Of a stretch of DNA of 7,404 nucleotides, positions 6,424 to 7,404 are shown piece by piece (position 1 is the first letter of the stretch; each line of letters starts with the position of its first letter). This DNA is from Legionellaceae bacterium (GTDB lineage Bacteria > Pseudomonadota > Gammaproteobacteria > Legionellales > Legionellaceae): NCBI GenBank assembly GCA_027449525.1, contig DAIDLK010000039.1, positions 1-7,404 of the forward strand, read 5' to 3'. Made by a program: the position numbers and the translations under genes. The notes beneath the pieces were generated by a model that was not told where the DNA came from, ran no database searches, and worked only from the letters and a program-made list of their open reading frames with translations.

Positions 6424-7404
6424 ATGGATTGCCCTGTACTGTATCGCATTACCCAAGCGATGGTAATTACCTACATCCTTACTTGCCCCACTTGGGGTTG
6501 GGCTCTTCCAGAAGAAGAGCAGGAAATTCCTATGGAGGACGTGCAACGGTTTTCCAACGCGATTGCTCAAATCAAGCAATACTATATAAAACCAATTCAT
6601 GATAAAGAATTATTTGATAATGCTATTCGTGGCATGCTAACGGGGCTAGATCCCCATTCAGGTTACTTAGATGAAAATGATTTTAACGAACTTCAAACCT
6701 CAACCAACGGTGAGTTTGGCGGGCTTGGCTTAGAAGTAACACAAGAAGAGGGAGTCATCAAAGTTGTCTCGCCACTCGCAGGCACCCCGGCTGACAAGGC
6801 CAAGCTTAAATCAGGTGACTACGTTATTAAAATTGACTCTCACTCAGTGCAAGGCATTGAGCTCAAAGAAGCAGTTAATCTAATGCGGGGGAAAATAGGA
6901 GAGCCGGTCACGTTAACAGTCGTCCGTAAGGGCGAGACGAAACCACTCGTGTTTCATTTAGTTCGAGAGACGATTCAAATTAAAAGCGTGCAAGCGAAAC
7001 TGTTAGACAATCAATATGGCTACATCCGGCTTGCGCAATTTCAGGCCTTAACCGCACAAGATATGTTAAAACAGATTGAATTACTAAAAAAACAAAACAG
7101 TGGAAAATTAAATGGTTTAATTCTGGATTTGCGGAACAATCCGGGGGGATTATTGGATTCTGCCATTGAAATCGCTGATGCGTTTATCAACACGCATGGA
7201 CCTGATGACAAACACGAGCTCATTGTGTACACCGAGGGACGCTTACCCAGCGCAAAATTTATTGCAGTTGCAACTCCTGGCGATGTGCTCAACAATGCTC
7301 CCATGGTAGTATTAATTAACAACGGTTCAGCCTCTGCGTCAGAGATAGTTGCAGGAGCACTTAAAGACCACAAACGTGCCTTAATTGTTGGCACACGCAG
7401 CTTT
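6424..7404 (+). CDS. ctpA: Carboxy-terminal processing protease, S41 family (C-terminus missing at window edge)
   Basis: CtpA proteases work in the periplasm and degrade or trim proteins from their C-terminus; in Pseudomonas aeruginosa CtpA, with a lipoprotein partner, removes peptidoglycan hydrolases. My translation from the ATG at 6424 is open for 327 codons to the right edge. Residues 1-27 look like a signal peptide (R8, hydrophobic 12-26, possible cleavage after GWA). Family landmarks follow in order: GLDPHSGYLDE (74-84), FGGLGLEV (98-105) at the start of a PDZ domain (about 98-183), GYIRLAQF (199-206), LDLRNNPGGLLDSA (234-247) and NNGSASASEIVAGAL (299-313). The predicted nucleophile is S304, the middle Ser of SASAS, by analogy with P. 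aeruginosa S302 and its Lys 25 residues later. That lysine would be residue 329, two residues beyond the edge, so the dyad cannot be confirmed here. Usual members have about 400-450 residues. It is probably co-transcribed with envC. Confidence 0.94.
   Translation, partial: MDCPVLYRITQAMVITYILTCPTWGWALPEEEQEIPMEDVQRFSNAIAQIKQYYIKPIHDKELFDNAIRGMLTGLDPHSGYLDENDFNELQTSTNGEFGGLGLEVTQEEGVIKVVSPLAGTPADKAKLKSGDYVIKIDSHSVQGIELKEAVNLMRGKIGEPVTLTVVRKGETKPLVFHLVRETIQIKSVQAKLLDNQYGYIRLAQFQALTAQDMLKQIELLKKQNSGKLNGLILDLRNNPGGLLDSAIEIADAFINTHGPDDKHELIVYTEGRLPSAKFIAVATPGDVLNNAPMVVLINNGSASASEIVAGALKDHKRALIVGTRSF

Noticed and set aside
6424..6489. CtpA as a lipoprotein with Cys21 as lipidation site
   Set aside because: The residues before Cys21 (ILT) do not fit a lipobox, which needs a small residue such as Gly, Ala or Ser at -1; an ordinary signal peptide with cleavage near GWA fits better.
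6402..6602. Plus-strand frame of 66 codons beginning with TTG after envC
   Set aside because: It is out of frame with ctpA, which has a strong AAGGAG, a signal peptide and S41 motifs over the same bases.
7041..7394. Minus-strand open frame of 117 codons
   Set aside because: It is antisense to the conserved catalytic region of ctpA; no recognisable product.

Overview
The window looks like chromosomal DNA from a gammaproteobacterium. It is moderately AT-rich by eye, the BamA/UppS/CdsA/GpmI/EnvC/CtpA proteins resemble gammaproteobacterial forms, and the gpmI-envC-ctpA gene string is typical of that class. I cannot name the genus. All six genes are housekeeping, most of them concerned with the cell envelope. 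I see no RNA gene, mobile element, CRISPR array or prophage remnant. Coding density is extreme: only three gaps (14, 67 and 22 bases) are non-coding, and two gene pairs overlap.

Left half (minus strand, read right to left): uppS, cdsA, then bamA, which runs off the left edge. uppS makes undecaprenyl diphosphate, the precursor of the lipid carrier for peptidoglycan and other surface glycans. cdsA makes CDP-diacylglycerol for phospholipids. bamA is the core of the outer-membrane protein insertion machine. The 8-base overlap and 14-base gap point to one operon. dxr and rseP, which usually belong to this cluster in gammaproteobacteria, are absent between these genes, and frr does not precede uppS.

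Middle: a 67-base divergent intergenic region must carry the start signals for both directions. It contains a perfect 6-bp inverted repeat and possible overlapping -10 elements.

Right half (plus strand): gpmI (cofactor-independent phosphoglycerate mutase, glycolysis) overlaps envC (periplasmic LytM-domain activator of septal amidases) by four bases. ctpA (periplasmic S41 carboxy-terminal processing protease) follows 22 bases later and runs off the right edge just before its catalytic lysine.

I found no clear undescribed system. The points most worth a second look are the contracted uppS-cdsA-bamA cluster, the compact divergent control region, and the unusual features of EnvC: a GTG start, an uncharged signal-peptide n-region, and a compressed, catalytically degenerate LytM domain.
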